This document shows positions 8,733 to 17,126 of a DNA stretch of 64,000 nucleotides, one piece after another. The notes beneath the pieces are model-generated. The model had not been told where the DNA came from, made no database searches, and saw nothing but the letters and a program-made list of their open reading frames with translations. The position numbers and the translations under genes were made by a program. Each line of letters starts with the position of its first letter. The first letter of the stretch is position 1. Origin of the DNA: Oxalobacteraceae bacterium OTU3CINTB1 (GTDB lineage Bacteria; Pseudomonadota; Gammaproteobacteria; Burkholderiales; Burkholderiaceae_D); assembly GCA_024123955.1 (NCBI GenBank), contig CP099652.1:4030001-4094000 (forward strand). Direction: 5' to 3'.

Positions 8733-9122
8733 TCAGGCGACGCTGGTCTCGATGCGCACGCCGCCCTTGAGCGTCAGCGTCACCGGCGTTTTCTCGGCGA
8801 TTTCCGCCATGCGGGCTATTTGATCGGCGTCGAGCGCGCCGTGGAAGGTCAGCACGCGCTTGATCAGCAAGGCGCCGTCGGCGGCGGGCGCCAGGTGCAG
8901 CGCCACGTCGACCGCCTCCATCGGCCACTGCTTGCGGTCGGCGTACATGCGCAAGGTGATCGCCGTGCAGGAACCCAGCCCGGCCAGGATGAAGTCATAC
9001 GGCGCCGGACCTTTGTTGGCGCCGCCGTTGCGCGGCGGCTCGTCGCCGGTCAGCGCGTGGCCGCCGACCTCGATCGATGTCTTATAAATATCCCTGCCGA
9101 TGCGTGCGACGCCTTGTGCCAT
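8733..9122 (-). CDS. OsmC-family protein with a single cysteine
   Basis: A 129-residue OsmC/Ohr-fold protein. It has the family core PYDFILAGLGSCTAITLRMYA followed by the typical helix and the final LKGGVRIE strand. OsmC and Ohr peroxidases use two cysteines. Here the first (GSC) is present, but the C-terminal one, normally in a CPV context, reads EKTPV, with Thr at the cysteine position. It may need an external thiol or may not be a peroxidase. The ATG at 9122 was chosen because AAGGAG lies seven bases upstream. Longer starts give a basic non-conserved extension. Confidence 0.75.
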   Translation of the reverse strand: MAQGVARIGRDIYKTSIEVGGHALTGDEPPRNGGANKGPAPYDFILAGLGSCTAITLRMYADRKQWPMEAVDVALHLAPAADGALLIKRVLTFHGALDADQIARMAEIAEKTPVTLTLKGGVRIETSVA

Positions 9123-9377
9123 GGTCATTCTCCTTGGCGCCATTTTATCGCGCCCGACCCGCGCCGGAAGCACGATTCGCCTCCGCCAAAAGCCAGAAGC
9201 GCGCATGGTGTTTCGGCGGCAACGCATGGAAACAACGCTTTGCGCGCGCTTTCCTTGTTTCCGCAAGCTTCATATTGGTAAAGATTTGTAAATGGCAATA
9301 ATTGGCATGGGCCTTCTGTAAAATAGCAGGCTTCCGACATCAAATAAGACGGCGCCGCCCGGCGGCCCGCCAGCCTC

Positions 9378-11672
9378 ATGCAAAAGAAGCAAAAGAAACT
9401 CCTGTCCCGTTGCCTGACCGGCGGCTCGCTCGGCGTGCTGTTGGCCGCCCCGCTCGGCGCACTGGCCCAAACCACGGTTGAAAAACCCGCCGCAAAACCG
9501 GCACCGGCCAGCACCACGGCCGCGCCCGCGAAGGATGCCGCCGTGGTGCCGTCCGTCACCGTCGCCGGCGAGCGTCCGACCAACCGCATCGACCGCCAGG
9601 TGTACGACGTCAAATCCGACGTCTCGAGCACCAACGGCACCGCCGCCGACGCCCTCAACAACGTGCCGTCGGTCGCCGTCGATCCGGACGGCACCGTCAC
9701 CCTGCGCGGCAGCAGCAATGTGCAGATCCTGGTCGACGGCAAGCCGTCGGCCATGCTGCAAGGCGAGAACCGTGGCGCCGCGCTGCAAGCCATGGGTGCC
9801 GACGATATCGAGTCGGTGGAAGTGATCAACAACCCCGGCGCGCAGTTCGGTAACGAGGGCGGCGGCGGCCCCATCCTCAATCTGGTGATGCGCCGCAACC
9901 GCAAGCCGGGCGGTTTCGGCACCGTCAACGCCAACGCCGGCAAGGACGGCCGCTACAACAGCGCCGTCAACGGCAGCTACAACGAGGGCCCGTGGGGCTT
10001 CCAGGGCGGCCTCAACGTGCGTCACGACGGCCGCGATTCCACCGCCGAGGTCAGCCGCGACCGCCTCGATCCGGCGACCGGCGCGTTCGTCCACAGCAGC
10101 CAGTCGTCGGTGGGCAAAGGCCTCAACGACATGGTCGGCGCCAACGGCACCGTCAGCTACAACTTGAACCAGACCGACACGCTCACCGGCAGCGCCTCCT
10201 ACAACGGCCGCACCAACGACCAGCGCGGCACCGACCGCTACCTCAACGGCGCCACGTCGTTCAGCCCTGAGCGCGACTACGTGCGCACGACCGCGCGCGA
10301 AGGCGACAGCCGCAACTACAGCTGGGGCGGGCGCTACGACCACAAGGGCGAACTGCCGGGCGAATCGCTGAAGATCGACCTGCGCGTGTCCTCGTCGGAC
10401 AATGAGAACGACAGCAACTACGCCAACGATTACGCCACCCCGGGCTTCATCGACACGCGCGCCTTCCAGCACAGCGACACCACCATCAAGGTGGTCGACT
10501 TCACCGGCGACTACGAGCGCCCGCTGTGGGGCGGCTCGGCCAAAGCCGGCTACAAGGCGGCCAGCACCAAAAGCACCTTCGACACGCTGTACACGGACAT
10601 CGATCCACTGACGTCGGTCGCCATCGTCAACCCGGCGCGCACCAACCGCTTCGAGGTCGACGAAAAGGTATTGGCCTTGTACGCCTCCTACCAGATGCGC
10701 CTGACCGAGAACTGGGGCGTCCTGGCCGGCCTGCGCACCGAGTACACCGACATGGACATCCGCCAGATCACCAGCGGCACGCAGGACAAGAACAGCTACG
10801 TCAACTTCATTCCGAGCCTGTTCGCGACCTACAAGGTCAACGACACGGCCAATATGCGCTTCGCCTACGCGCGCCGCATCCGCCGCCCCGGCGCCAACGA
10901 CCTCAACCCCTACCAGGTCTACCGCGATGAATTCAACGTCTCGGCCGGCAATCCGCAGCTGATGCCGACCAAGACCGATTCGTTCGAAGTGGGCTACGAG
11001 ACCAAGGTCGCCGGTTTGGAGACCAACCTGCGCGCCTACTACCGCGAGGATTCGGACGCCATCGTCGACTACCGCTATTTCATCGCCAACAACGTGCTGC
11101 TGACGACCAAACAAAACGGCGAAGGCAGTCACTCGAGCGGACTGGAATTCACCGTCAGCGGCAAGCTGCTGCCCAATTTGACGATCAACACCAGCGGCAA
11201 CCTGGCGCGCAGCCAGCAGCGGTCGCAGGATGACACCGGCGTGTATAGCACGCGCACCGCCAATTCGCTGAGCGGCCGTTTGCGCCTGAACTACCAGTAC
11301 AGCGCCGCCACGCAGATGCAGATGGCGTTGCAGATGATGGGCAAGACCTTGTCGGGCCAGGGCTACCGTTCGCCGAACCGCACGCTTAATCTCAGCGCGC
11401 GCCACGCGCTGACGCCACAACTGAGCCTGGTGGCCAACGTCACCGACGTGCTGGATAAGAACAAGATGGAGACGGTCATCAACAGCAGCACCTTGCGCGA
11501 GACCAGCACCAGGCGCTTCGATGGCCGGGTGTTTTATGTGGGATTGTCGTACCGCTTCGGCGGCGCCGGCGGTTCATCATCGGAGCGCGAAGGCGGTGGC
11601 TTCGGCCCAGGCCGAGCTCCCGGCGGGCCTGGCGGCCCCGGCCCGGGCGGTTTCGGTCCGCCGGGCGCCTGA
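9378..11672 (+). CDS. TonB-dependent receptor-like outer-membrane beta-barrel protein with Gly/Pro tail
   Basis: A 764-residue outer-membrane protein with a signal peptide ending ALAQ and a plug domain. The plug contains ADALNNVPSV, VTLRGSSNVQILVDGKPS and DIESVEVINNPGAQFGNEGGGG. A long beta-barrel with many alternating strands follows. The plug sequence matches the CirA-like / outer-membrane beta-barrel family. The last recognisable strand ends in YVGLSYRF. It is then followed by 37 residues of Gly, Pro and Ser, including GGPGGPGPGGFGPPGA, which is unusual because such barrels normally stop at the aromatic residue. The adjacent genes offer no substrate clue. Confidence 0.85.
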   Translation: MQKKQKKLLSRCLTGGSLGVLLAAPLGALAQTTVEKPAAKPAPASTTAAPAKDAAVVPSVTVAGERPTNRIDRQVYDVKSDVSSTNGTAADALNNVPSVAVDPDGTVTLRGSSNVQILVDGKPSAMLQGENRGAALQAMGADDIESVEVINNPGAQFGNEGGGGPILNLVMRRNRKPGGFGTVNANAGKDGRYNSAVNGSYNEGPWGFQGGLNVRHDGRDSTAEVSRDRLDPATGAFVHSSQSSVGKGLNDMVGANGTVSYNLNQTDTLTGSASYNGRTNDQRGTDRYLNGATSFSPERDYVRTTAREGDSRNYSWGGRYDHKGELPGESLKIDLRVSSSDNENDSNYANDYATPGFIDTRAFQHSDTTIKVVDFTGDYERPLWGGSAKAGYKAASTKSTFDTLYTDIDPLTSVAIVNPARTNRFEVDEKVLALYASYQMRLTENWGVLAGLRTEYTDMDIRQITSGTQDKNSYVNFIPSLFATYKVNDTANMRFAYARRIRRPGANDLNPYQVYRDEFNVSAGNPQLMPTKTDSFEVGYETKVAGLETNLRAYYREDSDAIVDYRYFIANNVLLTTKQNGEGSHSSGLEFTVSGKLLPNLTINTSGNLARSQQRSQDDTGVYSTRTANSLSGRLRLNYQYSAATQMQMALQMMGKTLSGQGYRSPNRTLNLSARHALTPQLSLVANVTDVLDKNKMETVINSSTLRETSTRRFDGRVFYVGLSYRFGGAGGSSSEREGGGFGPGRAPGGPGGPGPGGFGPPGA

Positions 11673-11789
11673 AGCGGCAAACACCAACGGCAACGGAAAA
11701 CTCCCGAAAGTTACCGGAAGATACTTCCTCTAGTCTTGCAAATATGTTATTTTATATTTTTACAACACATAATCAGACTGGGAAAATTC

Positions 11790-12452
11790 ATGACGGGTCA
11801 TTTTCGTAGCATCCTGTTGGCGGCGGCTCTATCGTTCAGCTCGCTCGCGGTAGCGGACACCTTAAAACTTAGCACCGGCGAGATGGATTTTTATATCGAC
11901 AACCCGCTCGCCAATGTCGACTACAAGTTGTTGGGTAACGGGCTGTCCATGAGCATGACCGGCACTCCGGTCACCGGCGACTTTGACATGCATCACGCCA
12001 TACGCATCGTCGCCCACGACGGCTACGCCATCAACCTTTTTCTCGACGCTGACATCGAGCACACCACCACAACCTACGACGACGCCGGCACCAGCGTCTG
12101 GACCGCGGCGAATATAAATACGTATGGGAAGATGTACGCGACAGGCATTCCGCCGGGTGTCGCTCCGCTCACCCATACCGCCCACGATTATCTCAACGAC
12201 TATTACTACTATCCAAGCCCTGAGTACTTCAGCGAAGGCTACCTGTGGCTGGACCTGCGTAACCGCTTCAACGGCGACATCCCGGGCCAATTTTCGTTCG
12301 CCAACTTCAACGTGCAGCTGAGCGTCAGGTCGGTGCCGTTGCCGGTTCCCGAAGCCGACAGCTATCTGATGATGCTCGGTGGCCTGGCGCTGCTGGGCGC
12401 CGTGGCGCGACGCCGCCGGGCGGCCGCCCGGCCGCTTGCTTCCGCTACTTAA
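11790..12452 (+). CDS. PEP-CTERM sorting-domain protein
   Basis: A 220-residue secreted protein with an N-terminal signal peptide (ILLAAALSFSSLAVA) and no known catalytic domain. It ends with a PEP-CTERM-type tail: VPE, a hydrophobic segment YLMMLGGLALLGAVA and an RRRR cluster, followed by about ten extra residues. Such tails direct proteins to the EpsH/XrtA exosortase, usually together with exopolysaccharide production. The exosortase gene is not in this window. The ATG at 11790 lies after GGGAAAATTC, which contains a weak ribosome-binding site. The gene converges with the LivJ-type gene and overlaps it by eight bases. Confidence 0.75.
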   Translation: MTGHFRSILLAAALSFSSLAVADTLKLSTGEMDFYIDNPLANVDYKLLGNGLSMSMTGTPVTGDFDMHHAIRIVAHDGYAINLFLDADIEHTTTTYDDAGTSVWTAANINTYGKMYATGIPPGVAPLTHTAHDYLNDYYYYPSPEYFSEGYLWLDLRNRFNGDIPGQFSFANFNVQLSVRSVPLPVPEADSYLMMLGGLALLGAVARRRRAAARPLASAT

Positions 12453-13623
12453 CCACCGCCAGCTTCTCGCGGGTGGCGTTCTTGAAGGTATAAATGGTCA
12501 GCACGCCATCCTTCACGTCGCCGCGCGCATCGAAGGCGATATTGCCGGTGACGCCCTTGTACTGGATCTTCGCCAGCTCCGGCAGATACCTGGCCGGATC
12601 GGGCGAACCCGCCTTGCGCATCGCCGCCACCATCGTCATCAGCGCGTCGTAGGTGTAAGGCGCATACGTCTGCACCTCGATCCCATACCGCTTTTTATAC
12701 GCGACGCGGAAATCGGCCATGCCCTTCTCCTGCGACGGCTCCACCCCGCCAGCCTCCGCGCAGATCACCTGCCCGTCGCTCATCGCGTTGCCCGCCAAAC
12801 GCGGCACCGAATCCGAGCACATACCGTCGCCGCCCATGAACTTGATCGGGATCGCCAGTTGCTTCATCTGGCGCAGCATCGGGCCGGCCACGGCGTCCAT
12901 GCCGCCGAAGAAAATCATATCCGGCCTGGTCGCTTTGACCGCCGTCAGGATGGCGCTGAAGTCGGTCGCCTTGTCGTTGGTGAACTGGGTCGACACGATG
13001 CTCGATCCGGATGCCGCGCCGCCGCGCTTGACGTTCTTGATGAATTCATCAGCCAGGCCCTTGCCGTAGGCGGTGCGGTCGTCGATGACGGCGATGCGCT
13101 TGGCCTTGACCTGCTGCATCGCGTAGCGCGCCAGGGCGGCGCCCAGTTGTTCGTCGTTAGCGACGTTGCGGAAGGTGGTGTTGTAGCGCTGGCGCGTGTA
13201 CTGCGGGTTGCTGGCCGACGGCGATATCTGCGGAATGCCGGCGTCGTAGTAGATCCGCGAGGCCGGGATCGAGGTGCCGGACGTCTCGTGTCCGATCACG
13301 CCCTGCACTTTGGCGTCCACCAGTTTCTGCGCGGCGGCCGTGGCCTGCTTCGGATCGGCGGCGTCGTCCTCCGCCTGCAGCACGATCTTGTATTTTTTGC
13401 CGCCGATGACCACCCCCTTGGCGTTGAGCTCATCGACCGCCATGCGGGCGCCGTTTTCGTTGTCCTTGCCCAGGTGGGCGATCGGGCCGGAAGTGGCCGC
13501 CACATGACCGATTTTAATGATGTCTTCAGCCTGCGCGGCGGGCGCGCCGGCGGCCAGTGCCAGCGCGACGGCGCCCGTGATCGTCGTTGTCTTTAATACA
13601 GTTGCTTTTGTTGGGAACTTCAT
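12445..13623 (-). CDS. Branched-chain amino acid ABC transporter substrate-binding protein (LivJ-like)
   Basis: A 392-residue periplasmic binding protein of the Leu/Ile/Val (Peripla_BP_6) family. It has a signal peptide ending AAQAED and the opening DIIKIGHVAATSGPIAHLGKD. It also contains GVIGHETSGTSIPA and the ligand-cleft segment ISPSASNPQYT. The ATG at 13623 is preceded by GAGG at a good distance, and the longer open frame upstream is non-coding. No permease or ATPase genes follow, so it is either an orphan binding protein or feeds a transporter encoded elsewhere. It diverges from the aminotransferase-like gene. Confidence 0.9.
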   Translation of the reverse strand: MKFPTKATVLKTTTITGAVALALAAGAPAAQAEDIIKIGHVAATSGPIAHLGKDNENGARMAVDELNAKGVVIGGKKYKIVLQAEDDAADPKQATAAAQKLVDAKVQGVIGHETSGTSIPASRIYYDAGIPQISPSASNPQYTRQRYNTTFRNVANDEQLGAALARYAMQQVKAKRIAVIDDRTAYGKGLADEFIKNVKRGGAASGSSIVSTQFTNDKATDFSAILTAVKATRPDMIFFGGMDAVAGPMLRQMKQLAIPIKFMGGDGMCSDSVPRLAGNAMSDGQVICAEAGGVEPSQEKGMADFRVAYKKRYGIEVQTYAPYTYDALMTMVAAMRKAGSPDPARYLPELAKIQYKGVTGNIAFDARGDVKDGVLTIYTFKNATREKLAVVK

Positions 13624-13700
13624 ACAATCCTCGTGGGTTAACTTGGCAAGGATACCATCCGACACCAGACTCTGCATTCCGTGCGTTGCTGCTGGTATAA

Positions 13701-13736
13701 CTGAAGTAAAATAATTCACCGTAACATTTGCTTCAG
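13701..13736. promoter_or_regulatory. Inverted repeat upstream of the aminotransferase-like gene
   Basis: CTGAAGTAAA at 13701-13710 and TTTGCTTCAG at 13727-13736 form inverted arms with 9 of 10 positions matching. They sit in the 123-base divergent region, ten bases before the aminotransferase-like start codon. It could be an operator for one or both divergent genes. The regulator is not evident. Confidence 0.35.
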
Positions 13737-13746
13737 GGATATCAAT

Positions 13747-14898
13747 ATGGAAATTTCCCAACGCATCGCGCGTATCAAGCCGTTGGCCACCACGGCCATG
13801 CACGGCCGGGTCGACGCCATGAAGGCGCGCGGCGAGGATGTGATCGATTTTTCCATCGCGATCTCGCATTTCCAGGCCCCCGAAGCGGTGCTCGAAGCGA
13901 CGCGCGCGGGCCTGCGCCAGCCATCGCTGGCCTACACCGCCGTCGTCGGCGACGCCGCGATCCGCGCCCGGCTCGCCGACAAGGTCGTCAAGGAAAACGG
14001 CATCGGCGCCACGCCGGCCGACATCCTGGTCACCAACGGCGCCAAGCAGGCGCTGTACCAGGCTTTATATGTGATGGCCGATCCGGGCGACCGCGTGATC
14101 ATCTTCAAGCCGCACTGGCCGGCCTACGTGGCGACCAGCAAACTGCTCGGACTCGAACCGGTGCTGGTCGACCTGCCGGACGTGATCACGGCCGAACTGC
14201 TGGACAGCCTGCCGCCGGCCAAGGTCCTGATCGTCAACAACCCGCACAACCCCACCGGCGCGGTGCTGACGGCCGCCGAAATCGACTGCATCGGCGCCTG
14301 GCTCAAACGCACCGGCACCCACGCCATCGTCGACGAGAGTTATGAGAAACTGATCTTCGACGGCGCCCATGTCAGCCTGGCCTCGCGTCCGGACTGGCGC
14401 GAGATCGGTGTCGTCACGCTGTTCTCGGCCTCGCAAAGCTACGCCATGATGGGCTGGCGCGCCGGCTTCGCGGTGGCGCCGCCTGAATTGGTGTCGGCGA
14501 TGGAAACACTGCAAGGCCCGATCACCGCCGCCGCGCCGATGCTGATCCAGCTGGCGCTGGCGGCGGCCTTCGAATCGGGCGAGCCGCGCGCGATGCTGGC
14601 CGACTACCGCGCGCGCCGCGACCTGGTGCTCGACCTGAGCGCCGGCCTGCCGTGGCTGACGATGCGCTGCCCGGCCTCCGGGCCGTATCTGTGGGCCGAC
14701 GTCTCGCCGCTGACGATGGACACCAGCGCGCTGTCCGAGCGGCTGCTGGCCGAGCGCTCGGTGGCGGTGATGCCCGGCGAGGCGTTGGGCGTGCCCGGCC
14801 ACATCCGCATTGGCTACATCTCGGACGATGTGGCCACGCTGCGGCGCGGCGTCAAAGCTATCGTCGACTTCGGCAACGCACTGTACCGCGCGCACTGA
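13747..14898 (+). CDS. Class I aminotransferase-fold protein lacking the PLP lysine
   Basis: A 383-residue protein with nearly the full class I/II aminotransferase signature. It has a phosphate-binding loop TNGAKQAL, NNPHNPTG, the pyridine-nitrogen aspartate and tyrosine in VDESYEKLIFDG, GWRAG after the lysine site, and the carboxylate-binding arginine in HIRIGYI. The site that normally reads S-x-S-K-x-Y-A-M reads SASQSYAMMGW, so the Schiff-base lysine is Gln230 (CAA at 14434-14436). Ordinary transamination should be impossible. It may bind PLP non-covalently or have a new role. The hybrid kinase gene begins six bases downstream, so the two are probably co-transcribed. Confidence 0.85.
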   Translation: MEISQRIARIKPLATTAMHGRVDAMKARGEDVIDFSIAISHFQAPEAVLEATRAGLRQPSLAYTAVVGDAAIRARLADKVVKENGIGATPADILVTNGAKQALYQALYVMADPGDRVIIFKPHWPAYVATSKLLGLEPVLVDLPDVITAELLDSLPPAKVLIVNNPHNPTGAVLTAAEIDCIGAWLKRTGTHAIVDESYEKLIFDGAHVSLASRPDWREIGVVTLFSASQSYAMMGWRAGFAVAPPELVSAMETLQGPITAAAPMLIQLALAAAFESGEPRAMLADYRARRDLVLDLSAGLPWLTMRCPASGPYLWADVSPLTMDTSALSERLLAERSVAVMPGEALGVPGHIRIGYISDDVATLRRGVKAIVDFGNALYRAH

Positions 14899-14904
14899 CC
14901 CGCT

Positions 14905-17109
14905 GTGGCCTTTCTCCTCTTCCAACTCAATAGCCTGCGCAGCCGGCTGATTTTACTGGTGGCGCTGGCGATCGCGCCGATCGCCGTGATGACCGTCGTC
15001 AGCGGGGTGCGCGAACGCCAACACGCCATCCGCGTGGCCGAGGAAAACCTGCAGCAGCTGACCAACCTGGCCGCCGCCAACGAAGCCCAGTCGATCGAAA
15101 GCGCGCGCCAGATCCTGCGCGACCTGGCCAGCGTGCCCGATTTGATGGGCGACCAGGCCCACTGCAGCCGCCTGCTGGCGAACATCCACAAGCAGAATCC
15201 GGACTACGCCAACTTCGGCTTGATCCAGCTGAACGGCGATGTCACCTGCACCGCCATCCCCTCTAAAACGGTGGTCAACCTGGGCGACCGCACGCATTTC
15301 CGCCGCGCCGTCCATTTGCGCCGCTTCGTCGCCGGCGGCTACGTCTTCGGCCGGGTGATCCAGAAGCACACCGTCAACCTTACCTATCCGCTGCTCGACG
15401 AGGGCCAGCAGGTCCAGGCCGTAGTGTTCGCCGCGCTGGACCTGACCAAGCTCGATCGCTTCGTCGCCGACATCCAGCTGCCGCCCGGGTCCCTGCTGAT
15501 GACCGCCGATTCCGAAGGCAACATCATCGCCCGCAAGCCGCACCCCGAGCAATGGTACGGCAAACAGGTGTGGCCGGCGATGCGCGCGGCCATGGCCGGC
15601 GAGCCGGGAAAACCCGTGCTGCTCACCGGCCCGGACGGCATCGAGCGGCTGCACCGCTTCGCCCGGGTCGGCAACAACGGGCTGTCCGACTACACGGTCA
15701 CGATCGGCATTCCGGCCGACGACATCACCGCCGTCGCACGCCGCGACCAGAAGCTCGACTTGCTGGCGTTGACGGCCACCCTGATCTTGGCGCTGCTGGC
15801 GGCATGGTTCGTCGGCGACGTGCTGGTGCTGCGCCGGGTCAAGCGGCTGGCCACCACCGCCAACAGCATCGCCTCCGGCACGCTGGCCGCGCGCAGCGGC
15901 ATCACCTACGGCAACGAGGAGATCAGCGAACTGGCGCGCGCGCTCGACGCCATGGCCGCCGCGCTGCAGGAAAAGGAGCGGCAGCACCTGCTGGCCGAAA
16001 CGCAGCTGCGCCAGGCCGACCAGCGCAAGGACGAATTTTTGGCGATGCTGGCGCACGAGCTGCGTAATCCGCTGGCGCCGATCAGCGCCGGCGCCCAGCT
16101 GCTCCAGAGCGGCAACGCCAGCCCGCAGTCGGTCGAACGCACCGCCGGCATCATCGTGCGCCAGGTGACGCACATGACGCGGCTGGTCGACGACCTGCTC
16201 GACGTCTCGCGCGTCACGCGTGGCCTGGTGACGTTGACGCGGGTACCGCTGAACGTCGCCGACGTCGTCGCCGACGCCATCGAACAGGCCGACCCGATGA
16301 TGCGCGCCAAGCAGCACCGCTTCGACCTGGTGCTGCCGGAGACGCCGCTGCAGGTCATGGGCGACCATAAACGGCTGGTGCAGGTGCTGGTCAATGTGCT
16401 CAACAACGCGGCCAAGTACACGCCGGCCGGCGGCGCCATCCGCCTGCTGGTGCGCGCCGAGGCGGGCGAAGTCAAGATGGTCATCAGCGACAACGGCATC
16501 GGCATGTCGGACGAATTGCGCGGGCGCGTGTTCGAACTGTTCGCGCAGGCCGACCGCAACTCCGACCGCTCGCAGGGCGGCCTGGGACTGGGACTGGCGC
16601 TGGTCAAGACGCTGGTCGAACTGCATGGCGGCACGGTGGTCGTCGACAGCGGCGGCGACCAGAAAGGCAGCACCTTCACCATCAAGCTGCCCGGCGCGGC
16701 GGGCGCGCAGGCGCCGGTGGCGGCCAAGCCGGTGGCCGCGCCGCAAACGAAGCTGCGCGTGTTGGTGGTCGACGATAACATCGACGCCGCGCAAACCTTG
16801 CAGCTGCTGCTGGAGACCGTCGGCCACGAGGTCTTCCTGGCGCACACCGCGCATGCGGGGCTGGAGATCGCCCAGGCGGTCGGGCCGCAACTGTGCCTGC
16901 TCGACATCGGCCTGCCCGATTTGAGCGGCAACGATCTGGCGCGCGGGCTGCGCAAGCTGCCGCAGACCGCCAACGCCACCCTGGTGGCGGTGACCGGCTA
17001 CGGACGCCGCGAGGACCGCGAGCTGGCCAAGGACGCCGGCTTCGATCACTATTTCGTCAAACCGGTCGATGTCGATGGCTTGCTCTCGGTGATCGCCACA
17101 CTCCGTTGA
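14905..17109 (+). CDS. Hybrid sensor histidine kinase with periplasmic Cache-type sensor and receiver
   Basis: A 734-residue membrane kinase starting with GTG. In order it has a first membrane helix (residues about 14-34), a periplasmic Cache-like region, a second helix (about 288-310), HAMP, and HisKA with His384 in LAHELRNPLAPI. HATPase_c follows with DNGIGMS and GLGLGLALVK, then a receiver with VVDDN and phospho-acceptor Asp667 in LLDIGLPD and the conserved Lys in YFVKPVD. No output domain follows, so it must pass phosphate to another protein or act through its receiver. It sits between the aminotransferase-like gene (six-base gap) and the M20 peptidase gene (17-base gap). The sensed ligand may relate to amino acids or peptides. 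Confidence 0.88.
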   Translation: MAFLLFQLNSLRSRLILLVALAIAPIAVMTVVSGVRERQHAIRVAEENLQQLTNLAAANEAQSIESARQILRDLASVPDLMGDQAHCSRLLANIHKQNPDYANFGLIQLNGDVTCTAIPSKTVVNLGDRTHFRRAVHLRRFVAGGYVFGRVIQKHTVNLTYPLLDEGQQVQAVVFAALDLTKLDRFVADIQLPPGSLLMTADSEGNIIARKPHPEQWYGKQVWPAMRAAMAGEPGKPVLLTGPDGIERLHRFARVGNNGLSDYTVTIGIPADDITAVARRDQKLDLLALTATLILALLAAWFVGDVLVLRRVKRLATTANSIASGTLAARSGITYGNEEISELARALDAMAAALQEKERQHLLAETQLRQADQRKDEFLAMLAHELRNPLAPISAGAQLLQSGNASPQSVERTAGIIVRQVTHMTRLVDDLLDVSRVTRGLVTLTRVPLNVADVVADAIEQADPMMRAKQHRFDLVLPETPLQVMGDHKRLVQVLVNVLNNAAKYTPAGGAIRLLVRAEAGEVKMVISDNGIGMSDELRGRVFELFAQADRNSDRSQGGLGLGLALVKTLVELHGGTVVVDSGGDQKGSTFTIKLPGAAGAQAPVAAKPVAAPQTKLRVLVVDDNIDAAQTLQLLLETVGHEVFLAHTAHAGLEIAQAVGPQLCLLDIGLPDLSGNDLARGLRKLPQTANATLVAVTGYGRREDRELAKDAGFDHYFVKPVDVDGLLSVIATLR

Positions 17110-17126
17110 ACCTCCACAGGAATTCC

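Noticed and set aside
9270..11420. 716-codon minus-strand frame across the outer-membrane receptor gene
   Set aside because: Composition is typical of a complement shadow and no family motifs are seen. The plus-strand receptor is well supported.
14953..17049. 698-codon minus-strand frame across the hybrid kinase gene
   Set aside because: No domains seen and biased composition. It is a shadow of the kinase.
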